A stretch of 30,764 nt of DNA from contig MU616943.1 in the NCBI GenBank assembly GCA_025201705.1, forward strand, positions 1 to 30,764. Reading direction: 5' to 3'. Below are positions 19,979-30,764 of the stretch, in pieces; within the stretch, counting starts at the first letter, position 1; each line of letters starts with the position of its first letter. The notes under the pieces were generated by a model. It was not told where the DNA came from, ran no database searches, and saw nothing but the letters and a program-made list of their open reading frames with translations. The position numbers and the translations under genes are program-made. Source of the DNA: Dissophora ornata (taxonomy: Eukaryota > Mortierellomycota > Mortierellomycetes > Mortierellales > Mortierellaceae).

Positions 19979-22920
19979 ATGCTCCGACTCATCCACCCTC
20001 AGGAGCAGCCCACTCGCGCGCTCTTTAGGGCAGCTGCCCTTGGGCTCCAACGCCCTCTACTCAGAACACAAAGGAGGTTCCCCACGGTTCTAAGAAACTA
20101 TACTCCTAGTGAAGGGATGCAGCCCGCGTCGAAAGCATACTCTACTTCAACATCCTCGTCTCAAGTCTCACCCCGTCCACCACCACCACCATCATCCCCG
20201 CCAAAGCCAATACGTTCGCGTCTGTATCGTGTTAGCCGTGCCCTGCTCATTACTGCAGTCGGAGTACCTCTAGCCGGCACGTTGGCTTGGTTTTCCTATG
20301 ATGCTCTGACCGGGACCGAAGGCGACATCTTGCATAAGAAGCACCCACGTCGCGTTATCGGCGGACCCAAAAATCTCGTCATGACGCACGGGTGCAAGGG
20401 CAGTGTCATGAAGGCCGAGGAAATTCATCAGGATGATACCCGCCAAAGACTGGTCATTCTCGGAAGTGGCTGGGGCGTATGTGAAACTAGATACTGCAGC
20501 AGTTGCGTGCGATAGAGGAAACCTGGAGTTGGTGCGTTAACTTGGATACCTTCTCGACAATGACGAATACAAAAAATAGGCCGTGTCGGTGATAAACCAA
20601 TTGGACCCTCGGAAGTTCCACGTTACCGTTGTGTCGCCAACGTGAGTTTGAATTGCAACTCGATTGTGCAGAGGCAGCTGTTTGGAGCTCACGTCACGAA
20701 ACTAAACTCCTCCGTATCACCAACACTCTTTCGTGCGCGCATGTAGAAACTATTTCCTCTTTACTCCTTTGTTACCAAGTGCAACGTGAGTAAAGCGCGT
20801 GCTCAGAATCATGAGTAGAACCAGCGGATGAAGGATCAGTTGACTAATAACAAAGGCGCTTTGATTGCATATTTTTCTGGAACGATGGAACAGGGTGGGC
20901 ACTTTGGAACTTAGGTAAGCACCGTAGATAGGGCGTAAAAAGGCCGGCAGTTCGCGGGAAAAAACCATTGACCATGCGCACGGTGTACTTTATCATTAGG
21001 TCGCTTATAGAGCCGATTAGAAGACTTTTGTCAAGACTTGGAGGATACTATGTCGAAGGACGCGCCGAGGATGTTGATTTTGAAAGTCAACTGGTTGAAG
21101 TTTCCGGAATCAATGGAAGTGAGGGACGTAGGTTTTATGGTAAGTGCAAAAGTGGTGTAATTTTATATTGTGATAGATCCCTATAAACTTGACGTTAAGC
21201 GGTGGCATTTTCTCTTCCCCGCAATAGTCCCATATGACAAGTTGGTCATCGCAGTCGGATCAGAATCCATGACCCACGGAGTCGAAGGACTGGAGCACTG
21301 CAACTTCCTTAAGTCGATCACAGACGCTCGCGACATCAGAAGGAAGGTTATGGAGAACTTTGAAAAGGCCAGCCTGCCCACAACAACCGATGAAGAGCGA
21401 CGTCAGCTGCTTAGCTTTGTTATTTGTGGTGGCGGTATGTTGTCATAACATTTCTCGAAGTGTACGTTCTGAGATGTTGTGTTTGTGCATCCACTCATAG
21501 ACATTATCATCTCTTAGGCCCGACCGGAGTAGAGTTTGCAGCCGAACTGTACGATTTTCTCAATGAAGATCTGGTTGGCTATGTAAGTGGAGCTTACGTG
21601 TGGATTGGACTATGTGCCGTAGCATCTGCACTGTCTTTCACCTTTGTTAACCGCTTCGCGTTGCCTTTCGCATAGTTCCCCGCTATCCAACCCGAAGACG
21701 TACAGGTCAATATCATCCAGAGTGCAGAACACATTCTTAACACCTATGGTGCGTGTGACCTCTGATTACTAGAAAGAGTGTCTGGTGAACGCAGAACTTT
21801 CCACCTAACGACCCTCTCCTTATGACTCGTTCGCATTATCTAGACATGAAGATCAGTGAAATGACAGAGGCCAAGTTCAAGCGGGATCATATCAACGTGG
21901 TCACCAATTCCAGGGTTGTCAAGGTCAATCCGACTTCGGTTCTCTACAAGGATAAGACCACCGGCAAGGAGATGGAGGCTCCGTTTGGCGTTTGCCTATG
22001 GTCCACTGGCGTGGGTATGACGCCGCTGGTAAAGACACTGGTGGCGAGTCTCCCTAAGGGCTCTCAGTCCAACAAGCACGCTATCGAGACTGATGGCTTC
22101 ATGCGCGTCATTGGAACTCCTGAGGAAACCGTCTATGCTATTGGCGACTGCGCTACCATTCGTAAGTATAGAGACACCATCGGATGTTTGTGTGTGTCAC
22201 TGTTGAAGAACTTTTTAAGTCTTGAAGATTAACGCCACCAATTTTTGCATTATACACTAGCCCAACCTCACTTTGTTAACGGAGTCATGAAGATTCTCCA
22301 GGAAAATGATACCAATGGCGACAACCATTTAAGCTATGACGAGTTCCGAACACTTGCTGACAAGATCATTGCAAAACATAGTGTTCTAAAAGTTTTCCTG
22401 ACTCGTCTCGACGATGTCTTTGAGAAATATGACAGAGACCACAATGGAAAGCTCGATCTAGAAGAAATCAGGGCGTTCCTGGTCGATGCCGAAAAGCAGT
22501 GCACTGCCTTACCTGCGGTATGCGTTTTGTCTAAACATTCATTGAGAAATATGTTGTGTATAAGTTCACGAATTCTGATCCTTTTTTTTTTGTTCATGTC
22601 GATAGACTGCCCAGGTTGCCAACCAGCAGGGTGGATTTGTGGGCCAGAGGATTAACACTCTTCATGAAATTGAGAGTAATGCAGATGCAGTTGCCAAGCT
22701 TCCTCCATTCGACTACAAGCATCTGGGCTCGCTCGCATATATCGGAGGCAACGATGCAGTCCTGGACTTGGGCAAAGGAATGGTGTATGGTGGTATCGGG
22801 TCCGAGTATTTGTGGCGATCTATATATTTCAGCGAGCAGGTGTCGCTCAGGACGAGACTCTTATTGCTGATGGACTGGTCGAAGCGCGCCATATTTGGAC
22901 GTGATATTAGCAAGTTCTAG
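19979..22920 (+). CDS. NDE1: EF-hand alternative (type II) NADH dehydrogenase, mitochondrial external type
   Basis: Rotenone-insensitive, non-proton-pumping NADH:ubiquinone oxidoreductase. It probably sits on the outer face of the inner mitochondrial membrane and oxidises cytosolic NADH. Eleven exons: 19979-20476, 20580-20641, 20747-20785, 20894-20914, 21000-21139, 21228-21434, 21518-21582, 21676-21748, 21844-22161, 22261-22517, 22606-22920; 664 residues. Residues 1-42 are Arg/Leu-rich without acids (presequence), apart from one Glu. A Pro-rich linker and one membrane segment (89-106) follow. FAD-binding GSGWGA is at 162-167 and NADH-binding GGGPTG at 321-326; YAIGDCA follows. Two canonical EF-hand loops (491-502 and 532-543) are inserted between the GDCA motif and AQVANQQG. 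The C-terminus DWSKRAIFGRDISKF is the family's membrane-anchoring end. Calcium regulation is inferred from the EF-hands. Exon 4 is only 21 nt long. Confidence 0.95.
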
Positions 22921-23930
22921 ACAAGGCGCTGTATTTGTTGAACGCAGTAGTCGACTGTGCCGTGTGGAAGATCTTTAATGATATATTCCTATAAAAACCG
23001 ACCTGGCGGGTAATATCCCACTCAATTTTCAAAGGCGATGGATTAGAATCGTGTTGTCTCGCTTGCGCAATCTGTCGTTTTTGCTCTTTCTGTCGTTGCT
23101 CGTTTGACTTCCTCATCAGTTCCCGCCTAAATCCTCCAAATGGATTCTCGATAGCCCTTCCCGGATTTACAATGCTCTACTCACTCTACTCCCTTTGACT
23201 CTGATTCTTTCCGTATTGATACTGGCGAGCTGCTTTCTTCACACGCCTCCCGCACACCCTCTCCGCGCCAGCACCAATCTAGGCGTCTCGTCTGGCCAAA
23301 ATGATCAGAAGCTCGCGGATAAACATCCTTCAAACGTTGGCATCAAGCACGAAGTGAGCAGTGGAAAGTAAACGGTGTTCACGCTTTATCTCTCTCGTGG
23401 TCAAAAAGCGACGATTGACCTCTGCAACTTATGTGGATGGACACCTGTCTATCCTCAAGGCAACGGGACATGCGTAAAATTCTGGCAAATACTATCAGGA
23501 CTGAGTGCTTCAGCGACAAGGGTGACAAGACGATCGGGTCGTGTGTCGAGGATCGATAGTCGACATGAAATTGAACGCCTCACGCGCCTATTTGGCTGTA
23601 GTCCACGCAACAAGATTTCCGTTCCTTTTTTTTTTTTGACCCGCCTCCTCGCGTCCAGTCGCCGTTGTTTTGTATTTTTGTGGCTGCGTGTCTCTCTTTC
23701 TGGCAAGATCAACCATCGGTTGCCATCCTCTTTTTCTTCCCACATCCCTATTTCACTCTTTCTTTAATCTATCCCCCCACGCACCCCACTCTCTCCCCGG
23801 GCAGATTTTGGATCTAACAGATTGTGGACATTGATGCGCTCGTGACGACTCTGCGTGCTGTCACTGCCTCGCCCACAACAGGCACATCAGTCTCCACAAC
23901 CAACACCCACAAAGAGGCTTTCACTCTGCC
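22921..23930. other. NADH dehydrogenase/SWR1 intergenic region
   Basis: A 1-kb spacer between genes on the same strand. TATAAAA occurs at 22991-22997, and the stretch from about 23600 is C/T-rich, as expected for the SWR1 promoter. Two small open frames on opposite strands (23176-22907 minus, 23108-23371 plus) are discussed under findings but are not supported as genes. A short uORF (ATG at 23834, three codons) precedes the SWR1 start. Confidence 0.5.
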
Positions 23931-26900
23931 ATGTCATCACCAACATCAGAGTCTGCTGGTCCCGCAAGGGCTGTTGGCCAGCGCACTTCCTCCCGAAATA
24001 TCCGGCCACCTGGAAAGTTCCTAGAGGTTGCTGCTATAGCGACGCCCAATAGGAATGGAAGTGCAAAGGCGACACCATCGAATCAGCGACCTCTGCTGAA
24101 TCAACAACAGCAGCAACAACAGCAACCAGCGGAACATCTCCGGAGACGCGGCCCTGGAAGGCCCGCCAACAATCCACAAAGTTCTCAGCCTCGCCATGTT
24201 GCCGCCACCAAAGCGACTCCGCCTTCACCACCTCCAGTGATCCCACTAAAGCGTGGCCCTGGACGACCCCCACGTAATCCCAATGCACCAAAGGCGACGC
24301 CTCACGTGGTTACATCTGTTCCTGGACTAACTCCCATGCAAGCCAAGTCGAAGTCGGCATCACCAACCATGCTCAGGTCCTCGACCAATGGCGCAGCCAG
24401 TGCTCGCAGGAGAGGAGCCATGTCTCCCACTCAGAACGTCGCGTCTAGTCACAGTCAAAGTCAGGGCTCTAGTCCGAATCTAAATCAGGGTGTCGCAAAG
24501 AGCAGGATGTCGATTGCCGAGCCTCCGAGACCTCCCAAGCCTTTGACGCCACTTGACAAAGCAAGACATGCGAAGATCGTGGAGTGGGAGGGAAAGCTGC
24601 ATGAGGCTATTGATCACCATGACAGTTTAGCGCGCGAGCTCTACCACCTGGAGACCTACACTACCATGTTGACCTACGACCCCGTCAAGATAAAATCGGA
24701 TCACAGCGAAAGAATGCTGAGGGTAAGTGGACTCCGCAGGCACTTTTCCCCCGAGACTTTGTCCGCTCAATCTCTTTGAAACCTAATCTGACAAGAACAT
24801 CGATTTTTTTTTCCTGGTGACCGATAGTTCCTCCGCAGCTTCGATCTCTGGTCTCAAGTGCCTGATCTCGTATCCAACGTTCAACTGAGCACAGACAGGA
24901 TTTCGACTCGGAGGAGTGCAATCGAACATCGTGAGCAGTTAGTGGGCATGCTACAGAAGAACGTGGAAGATGCACTACCTGGACGAGGCGACATGTCGCT
25001 CTCATCTGATTTGCTTCGCCTTGGGCCACAACGAGGACTTTACCCGCAATTCCACAGTTTTGAAGACTACCTGGATTCGTTTGTCTATGCTGATGAAGAG
25101 GAAGTCACCCCAGAGGAATCGGACAGGCGTGTAAAGACGCATGCACAGCTTCTGGAGCGAATTGACGCACTCAAGGCGGAAGGACGACTAGGAGGGAAAC
25201 CATCCAGGCCATTCGTTGACCCTGAGGTGCCTAAACTTCACTACAGCTGGTTGATGGAACACATCATGACGTCCTCCCGACTCATCAAGGAAGAAGGAAA
25301 GTTACAGATGGCTCGCGCTCGTAAGGTCAGCAAGATGATCACCCGTCATTTTGAACAGCTGCACGGAAAGAGCGAACGCGAACAGAGGCTAGAGGAGAAA
25401 CGAATCCGAAAGTTGGCGAAGCTGACCGCGGGTGAGGTCAAAAAGAAGTGGCGATATGTTGAAGGAGTAAGTCTGGATATTATTTGGAATTGGCCCATTA
25501 TGCATCGGTATGTCATACAGTCCTTGTTTTTTAACGCATAAGGCTCGTTTTGATGACTGTCAATATTGAGTAGATCGTCAAGGCTCGACATAAGGCGTTG
25601 CTTCAGGAAGAACAGGAGGAGGCTGGCAAACGGCATCTGAATCTCATTTTGGAGCACTCTACGCAGATTTTGGGGGTTCAGCAGAGCACATTAAACGTGG
25701 GTACCCCTGGCACCCCGAGTACTCCAGTACCGGCATCAAATGCACCAGGCTTATCGGACGTTCTTAGCGATCTACCTTCGACGCCATCTGTGGTAGATCC
25801 AACAAGTCGACGATCTTCAGTGGCGTTATCGGCTGTTTCATCCGATGCCGAGCTAGATGCTGGTGACGCCGAATTCACTGCGGCAGAGCCCGATGCTGAT
25901 GACGAAACAACGCTCGCTAATGAAGAGTCAGGGAGTGAGGATGATGAAGCTGAAATTTCTGGGCTGGCAGCAGAGATGGATATTCCTATCGAAGAGCTCC
26001 TGAAGCAGTACGGGTATCGACTTTCTGGCGACGAGGAAAGTGAAGATGATAGCGAACACGACGATGATGACAGGGAGAGTGAAGGACCAATGGCCCAGGG
26101 AAGAGGAAAATCTTCCTCACCCCATATTCAACATGGCATGAACGGAGCCAAGTTGATGGCTGTACAGGAGCCCGCAGTGAAGATGGAGGTGGACACAGAG
26201 ATTGAGACAGCCCACACCCTAAAGGATGTTTTGCTTGACTCGCCTATGGACATGGATGTCGATGGAGATGCAGAACAAGGAAAAGCGGAAGGCAGTAATG
26301 ATACCCAGGAACTCGATGAACTGCCTAGTGCCGTTCCCAGTCCCAAACAGCTGGAACAAGGAGAGGACAGAGGCATGACTTCCAAGGACATCGCTAATGC
26401 TTTGCCCGAAAGCCTCAAGACCTCTAGCAAGTCCGCTGTAGTATCAGAGAGAGGTCATGTTGTCAAACGAAGGCGACTGTCCCTCACTAATCTCTATCGT
26501 GGTCCTCCATTGCCCTGGAATCCGTATGGGGAAGTTGATGACGAACGCACGATGGAGGAAGAAGAATTGGAGGACGTATCTGATCCGGAGGAGATTTCCG
26601 ACCTAATACAGGAGAAGGATATGCCAATCGATAATCTTTTGGATAAATACAATTATGAAGCCGAAAGCTCCGAATACTCGGATTCATACTATGATTCCGA
26701 CTCTGAATACGAAGGCAACATCATGAGTTCACAGCAACGAGCAAGGCCAGCCGATCCTAGATACGTCGTTACACTTCAGGATGTCGCTCACAGCCGAAAG
26801 TTCCCGACGAGACCAAGTAGTGAATTCACGGATACCGATACTGAATACGATGACAATCGGACGATATCAATTTACGGGAGCGATGACGAACTCTGCCTTG

Positions 26901-29900
26901 GCGACATGCTCCCCTTGCTGGATCCAATAGTTCCCCCGAAGAGCCCTGAAATGGAAACATTCACCACCGGCGCCAATGTCAAGACCAAAATCCCGTTCCT
27001 TTTGCGCCATCAACTTCGAGAGTACCAACATGTTGGCATGGACTGGCTCGCAAATCTGTACAGTAATGGCTTGAACGGTATCCTTGCGGACGAGATGGGT
27101 CTCGGAAAGACAATGCAGACAATTGCTTTGCTTGCCCACCTGGCCTGCGAACATGGTGTCTGGGGACCACATTTGATCGTTGTGCCAACTAGCGTCATGC
27201 TGAATTGGGAAATGGAGTTCAAAAAGTGGTGCCCGGGTTTCAAGATCATGACTTACTACGGGAGCCCGAGAGAGCGCAAGGAGAAACGTGTAGGATGGTC
27301 TCGCGAGAACTCGTTCCACGTTTGCATCACGTCTTATCAGCTAGTCGTGCAGGATCAATCGGTGTTTCGACGCAAAGCCTGGCAGTACCTGATCTTGGAC
27401 GAAGCGCACAACATCAAAAATTTTAGATCTCAACGGTGGCAGACGCTCCTTAACTTCAATTCCGCCCGACGACTCTTGCTGACAGGAACACCTCTCCAAA
27501 ACAACTTGATGGAGTTGTGGTCGCTTCTCTACTTCCTCATGCCGAATGGAGTATCGCAGACGATGCCAGTAGGGTTCGCCAACCAGAAAGAGTTTCAGGA
27601 GTGGTTCTCACATCCCGTCGATCGCATGATTGAAGGGAACGAGCAACAGGACGAGGACTCGAAGGCTGCCATTGCTCGACTACATACTGTGCTCCGACCA
27701 TATCTCCTTCGTCGTTTGAAAGCTGACGTGGAGACACAGATGCCAGCCAAATATGAACACATTGTCTATTGTCGACTCTCCAAACGCCAGCGCTTCCTTT
27801 ACGACGATTTCATGAGCCGCGCAAAGACTCGCGAGACATTGGCGTCAGGGAACTTTTTGAGCATCATCAATTGTCTGATGCAACTCCGCAAAGTCTGCAA
27901 CCATCCCGATCTGTTTGAAGTTCGACCCATTGTAACATCGTTTGCGATGCCGTCCGCTGTAGCATCCTTTGAGATCACAGAGTTTCTGGTCAGGCGAAAG
28001 ATGTTTTCTGAGATCGACAAGGCCCGGGAATCAGCCAACCTCGAGTTCTTGGGGCTGATCTTTACAAACGCGGAGGAGCGGTTGGCCAGGATGGATCTGG
28101 AGTCATACGAGGAGTTAGACGCATCTCCTCTTTTCCAACGGAAGGCTAATGAGTTCGCCATTCCTCAATCCAAGACCCTCTCAAGCTCTAATCATTACCA
28201 GGATGTTCGGCAGTGGGCTAGCACGAGGCGCCACCGACAGCTTCAAGCCGGACGACAGCGCTGGGAGCAACTAGGATACGTCAATTTGAACAGGTGTCGT
28301 ACGCAGCTCATGTATGGATCTAGTCTGCTCCGGATGTGTCAGTCGCCGGTGAAGACTTCGAAAGGGTGCGCGGACATTTTGAACCAGGTCGCGGATACGC
28401 GCCAGTACCTTGAGTACACCAACGCTGTTGCCCAAGCTGTTGTGCCGAGCGCAACCCGATTCTATCAAAACGAGGAGACAGTCAAGCGGTTCGCATTTGT
28501 GACGCCTGCCGTTTTGGTCCGCGATTATTCCTGGAAGCCAATTCATGTGGATCCAGAACCGCCTTTGATGGAGGTTGTTTGTGAAAAGGCAGCGGAGTTA
28601 CTTCACCCAGTAGCATCGTGTCTCCAAGTACAGTTTCCGGATAAGCGCCTGCTTCAGTATGACTGTGGCAAGCTTCAAAAACTGGACGGTTTACTTCGAG
28701 AGCTCAAGTCGGGTGGTCACCGCGCATTGATTTTCACACAGATGACGAAAGTGCTTGACATTCTGGAGATCTTTTTGAACATTCATGGACATCGATACCT
28801 TCGACTGGATGGCGCGACCAAGGTTGAGAATCGCCAGCATTTGACGGACCGCTTCAACTCTGATCCAAAGATCTTGGCATTTATTCTGTCGACGCGATCA
28901 GGCGGTGTGGGTATCAATCTTACTGGAGCTGACACGGTCATCTTTTACGACTCTGACTGGAACCCGTCGATGGACCGTCAATGTCAAGACAGGTATGATC
29001 TGTTGCATTTGCATTTACTTTCAAGGTTGCTGAATACCCTAGATCTTTATTCTGATCTTTTGTTACTTTGTGAAATTAGATGTCATCGAATTGGACAAAC
29101 AAGGGATGTACACATCTACCGCTTCGTTAGCGAGTTCACGATCGAGGAAAACATGCTCAAAAAGGCTAACCAAAAGCGCATGCTCGACAACGTGGTCATC
29201 CAGGAGGGAGAGTTTACGACAGACTACTTTCAGAAGATGGACTGGCGCGACATGTTGGGTGAAGAGGACCTGGCCAAGATTGGCGATCTGGGCCCCACAC
29301 AAACCGACGGCGAGCCCCAGGATCTATCGACAGTTCATGGCGCAGATTTAGAGCAGGCGCTGGCTGCGGCGGAGGACGAGAACGATGTCTTGGCAATGCA
29401 GCAGGCCAAGCACGAGATGGAGGGAGTCGATCTGAACGATTTCTCAGATACAGCAGCCATCAATGCCGCTACTAGCGGTGCCAATAGTGCACTAGATAAG
29501 TCTACAGTCTCACCTAAGAATTCACAGACCAAGTCTGGAGAGCCAGCGAAGGTCCAATTCGCTGGAGCGGTGTTAATTGAGGCAACAGCGACTATGGAGG
29601 AAGAAGAGGGCGAAGTCATTGAGATGGGCCATGTGGACGAATACATGCTTCGGCTCATGGAACGTGAATATGGACACTATGTTGGATTTGGCGGTCTACC
29701 CAAGCCAGTGAAGAACGAGGACGATCTAGACATGCTTGACAATGACATGGATCAGATCGAAGAAGGAGAGCAGGAAGAAGGAGAGCAGGAAGAGGAAGAC
29801 GAGTATGACATTGACGAGACAGATGACAGTGACTCTGGAGGGGAGGGAGATGATGATGGGTCATCATCATCAGAGGACGGGGAAGAAGGAGAGGACGCTG

Positions 29901-29965
29901 CACAGGATCAAGAGAAGACGGAAGGCAGCGAGGAAGCTGTCGAGGCTATGGAGGAAGATGATTGA
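23931..29965 (+). CDS. SWR1: SWR1 chromatin-remodelling ATPase (H2A.Z exchange)
   Basis: Catalytic subunit of the nuclear SWR1 complex, which replaces H2A-H2B with H2A.Z-H2B using ATP. Four exons, 23931-24722, 24828-25466, 25574-28992 and 29080-29965, give 1911 residues. The N-terminus has a short polyQ (58-65) and two AT-hook-like motifs around GPGRP (71-79, 107-115). The HSA domain, which binds actin-related proteins, lies at about 400-490. Acidic stretches with two copies of a PI-x2-LL-x2-Y motif (604-625, 817-838) follow. The Snf2 ATPase core starts near 953: DEMGLGKT 983-990, DEAH 1086-1089, LTGTPLQNN from 1113, CNHPDLFEV, then a 240-residue insertion typical of INO80/SWR1 enzymes. The second lobe has LIFTQM, SGGVGINLTGAD from 1586 and HRIGQTRD. 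The C-terminal tail is highly acidic. Intron 3 (87 nt) has no stop and keeps frame. The start is the first in-frame ATG, with G at -3. Confidence 0.97.
28993..29079 (+). other. stop-free in-frame intron 3 of SWR1
   Basis: The donor (AG before GTATGA) and acceptor (AAATTAG) bound an 87-nt intron, exactly 29 codons, without a stop in the reading frame. Splicing restores the family sequence CQDRCHRIGQTRD across a split Arg codon. Retention would insert 29 Leu-rich residues directly in front of motif VI. Confidence 0.85.
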
Positions 29966-30084
29966 GGAGGGAAGCATGTCTCGTTATTTTTTTTTTCGTT
30001 TATTCAACTTTCTAAATTTTGTACCATAACAAACCCGGGAGCACAGCCACTGTATCATAATCCATTCAAACACACATCATTTAT

Positions 30085-30090
30085 AATAAA
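30085..30090 (+). terminator. AATAAA polyadenylation signal of SWR1
   Basis: A perfect AATAAA lies 120 bp downstream of the SWR1 stop codon in A/T-rich sequence, the best-placed candidate 3' processing signal. Confidence 0.55.
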
Positions 30091-30423
30091 AAGTAAACGC
30101 GCACTCAAGAATAACGCGTCCTAGAGCATAGGATATACAGAAGGCGAAGGTGCCACATGCACTCTGCATCTACGTCTTTCTGCCTGTTTTTTGTCCAACT
30201 GCACAAGAAGGGGTTTGTTCGAAATCCATTCCATGTTCCAAATCGGGCGACATTGTGCCGCTGAACAGAAATCAAGAGTGTGCAGCAGATACATGTCGTT
30301 GCGCCGAAGCACTCGGCTCTTTCAGTGAGGAGACATTTATCTTTGGTCGTATTCGAGATTAAGAATCCTTCAATGCATGGCGTACGACACATATTTAAAA
30401 AAATAAAATAGATAATACCCACC

Positions 30424-30490
30424 CTCTCACCTCTCTCACTCTCCCTGTCTCCCTCTCTCTCCTTCTCTCTCTCTCCCCTCTCGCTCTTTC
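30424..30490 (+). repeat. polypyrimidine (CT)n tract
   Basis: Almost pure C/T sequence with CTCT and TCCC words, interrupted by a few single purines. It lies 150-220 bp before the next start codon. Such tracts are common upstream of fungal transcription start sites. Confidence 0.7.
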
Positions 30491-30643
30491 TCGTCCACAA
30501 TCCTCCTTTCTTCAATTCGACTTCTTTTTTTTCGTGCCCGAGCAACCGACCTTTGAAAAACGCGACGCACTGGGCAAACATTAAAAGAAGAAAAAAGTAC
30601 AAAGAAAGCAATTACGCGACCATCCGTATAATATCCACCAACA

Positions 30644-30764
30644 ATGCGCATCGCTAACACCACCCTCATCCTGGCAGCACTTGGTAAGACCTACTTTCCC
30701 AAACTTTTTGTGCTCCGTGCAGAAATCATCGCGTCGATCTTGGTTTACACAAAGTTGTTATTTT
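30644..30764 (+). CDS. 5' end of a probable secreted protein, cut by the window edge
   Basis: The ATG at 30644 (CAACA before it) opens an exon encoding MRIANTTLILAAL, ending within a Gly codon at 30683 before a good donor (GGTAAGAC). One Arg followed by a hydrophobic run matches the start of a signal peptide, and an early first intron there is common in fungal secreted-protein genes. The rest, including the first intron's acceptor, lies beyond the right edge, so the family cannot be told. The C/T-rich upstream region fits an expressed promoter. Confidence 0.55.
   Translation, partial: MRIANTTLILAALGKTYFPKLFVLRAEIIASILVYTKLLF

Larger units (their letters stand above)
29966..30643. other. SWR1 3' region and promoter of the next gene
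   Basis: The left part holds the SWR1 3' untranslated region. The right part is the upstream region of the gene at 30644, with a long C/T-only-like stretch (about 30424-30490) and A-rich sequence just before the ATG. No other gene is supported; the minus-strand frames here are low-complexity Arg/Glu/Lys products of the C/T tract. Confidence 0.5.

Noticed and set aside
24685..25029. 114-codon minus-strand frame over SWR1 exons 1-2
   Set aside because: Shadow of SWR1 coding sequence, spanning its intron without motifs.
30190..30245. tRNA-like B-box word (gttcgaaatcc)
   Set aside because: No matching acceptor stem, A box or cloverleaf could be formed around it. No tRNA was found anywhere in the window.
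30105..30611. 168-codon minus-strand frame near the right end
   Set aside because: Half of it is an Arg/Glu/Lys repeat produced by the C/T-rich promoter tract; no domain.

Overview
The window is nuclear DNA from a filamentous fungus. The genes have many short GT-AG introns (mostly 78-140 bp) with GTAAGT-type donors, pyrimidine-rich leaders and AATAAA-type 3' signals. The gene set (a KAT14-like acetyltransferase, RIB3, a GCN4-type bZIP factor, an EF-hand alternative NADH dehydrogenase and SWR1) suits an early-diverging lineage. Mucoromycota/Mortierellomycotina is my best guess, but this is inference from gene content and architecture, not a sequence match.

Layout. Positions 1-9271 are gene-poor: I could not support a protein-coding gene there, apart from a weak hint of a leftward gene running off the left edge. 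From 9272 the window is gene-dense. A 13-exon KAT14-like gene (9272-13373, +) is followed by three-exon RIB3 (13817-15103, +). RIB3 converges, with 142 bp between the two stop codons, on a two-exon GCN4/CPC1-type bZIP gene (15246-16617, -). The bZIP leader carries two upstream ORFs, a CCAAT box and a TATA box. The spacer at 17158-19978 holds a short, probably frame-shifted beta-trefoil fragment (18572-18887, -). An 11-exon NDE1-type NADH dehydrogenase with two EF-hands (19979-22920, +) and four-exon SWR1 (23931-29965, +) follow. The first exon of a probable secreted protein starts at 30644 and is cut by the right edge.

All exon models were built by hand from splice signals, reading phase and family conservation. 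Each complete model sums to a whole number of codons: 930, 218, 411, 664 and 1911 residues. The genes do not form a pathway cluster. They are housekeeping and regulatory genes for chromatin acetylation, riboflavin synthesis, amino-acid starvation response, respiratory NADH oxidation and H2A.Z deposition.

The points most worth a second look are a KAT14-type enzyme with an intact PHD finger in a fungus, a GCN4/ATF4-like arrangement of one very short and one longer uORF, a stop-free in-frame 87-nt intron just before helicase motif VI of SWR1, and a 21-nt micro-exon in the NADH dehydrogenase. I found no tRNA, rRNA, CRISPR array or intact transposon.
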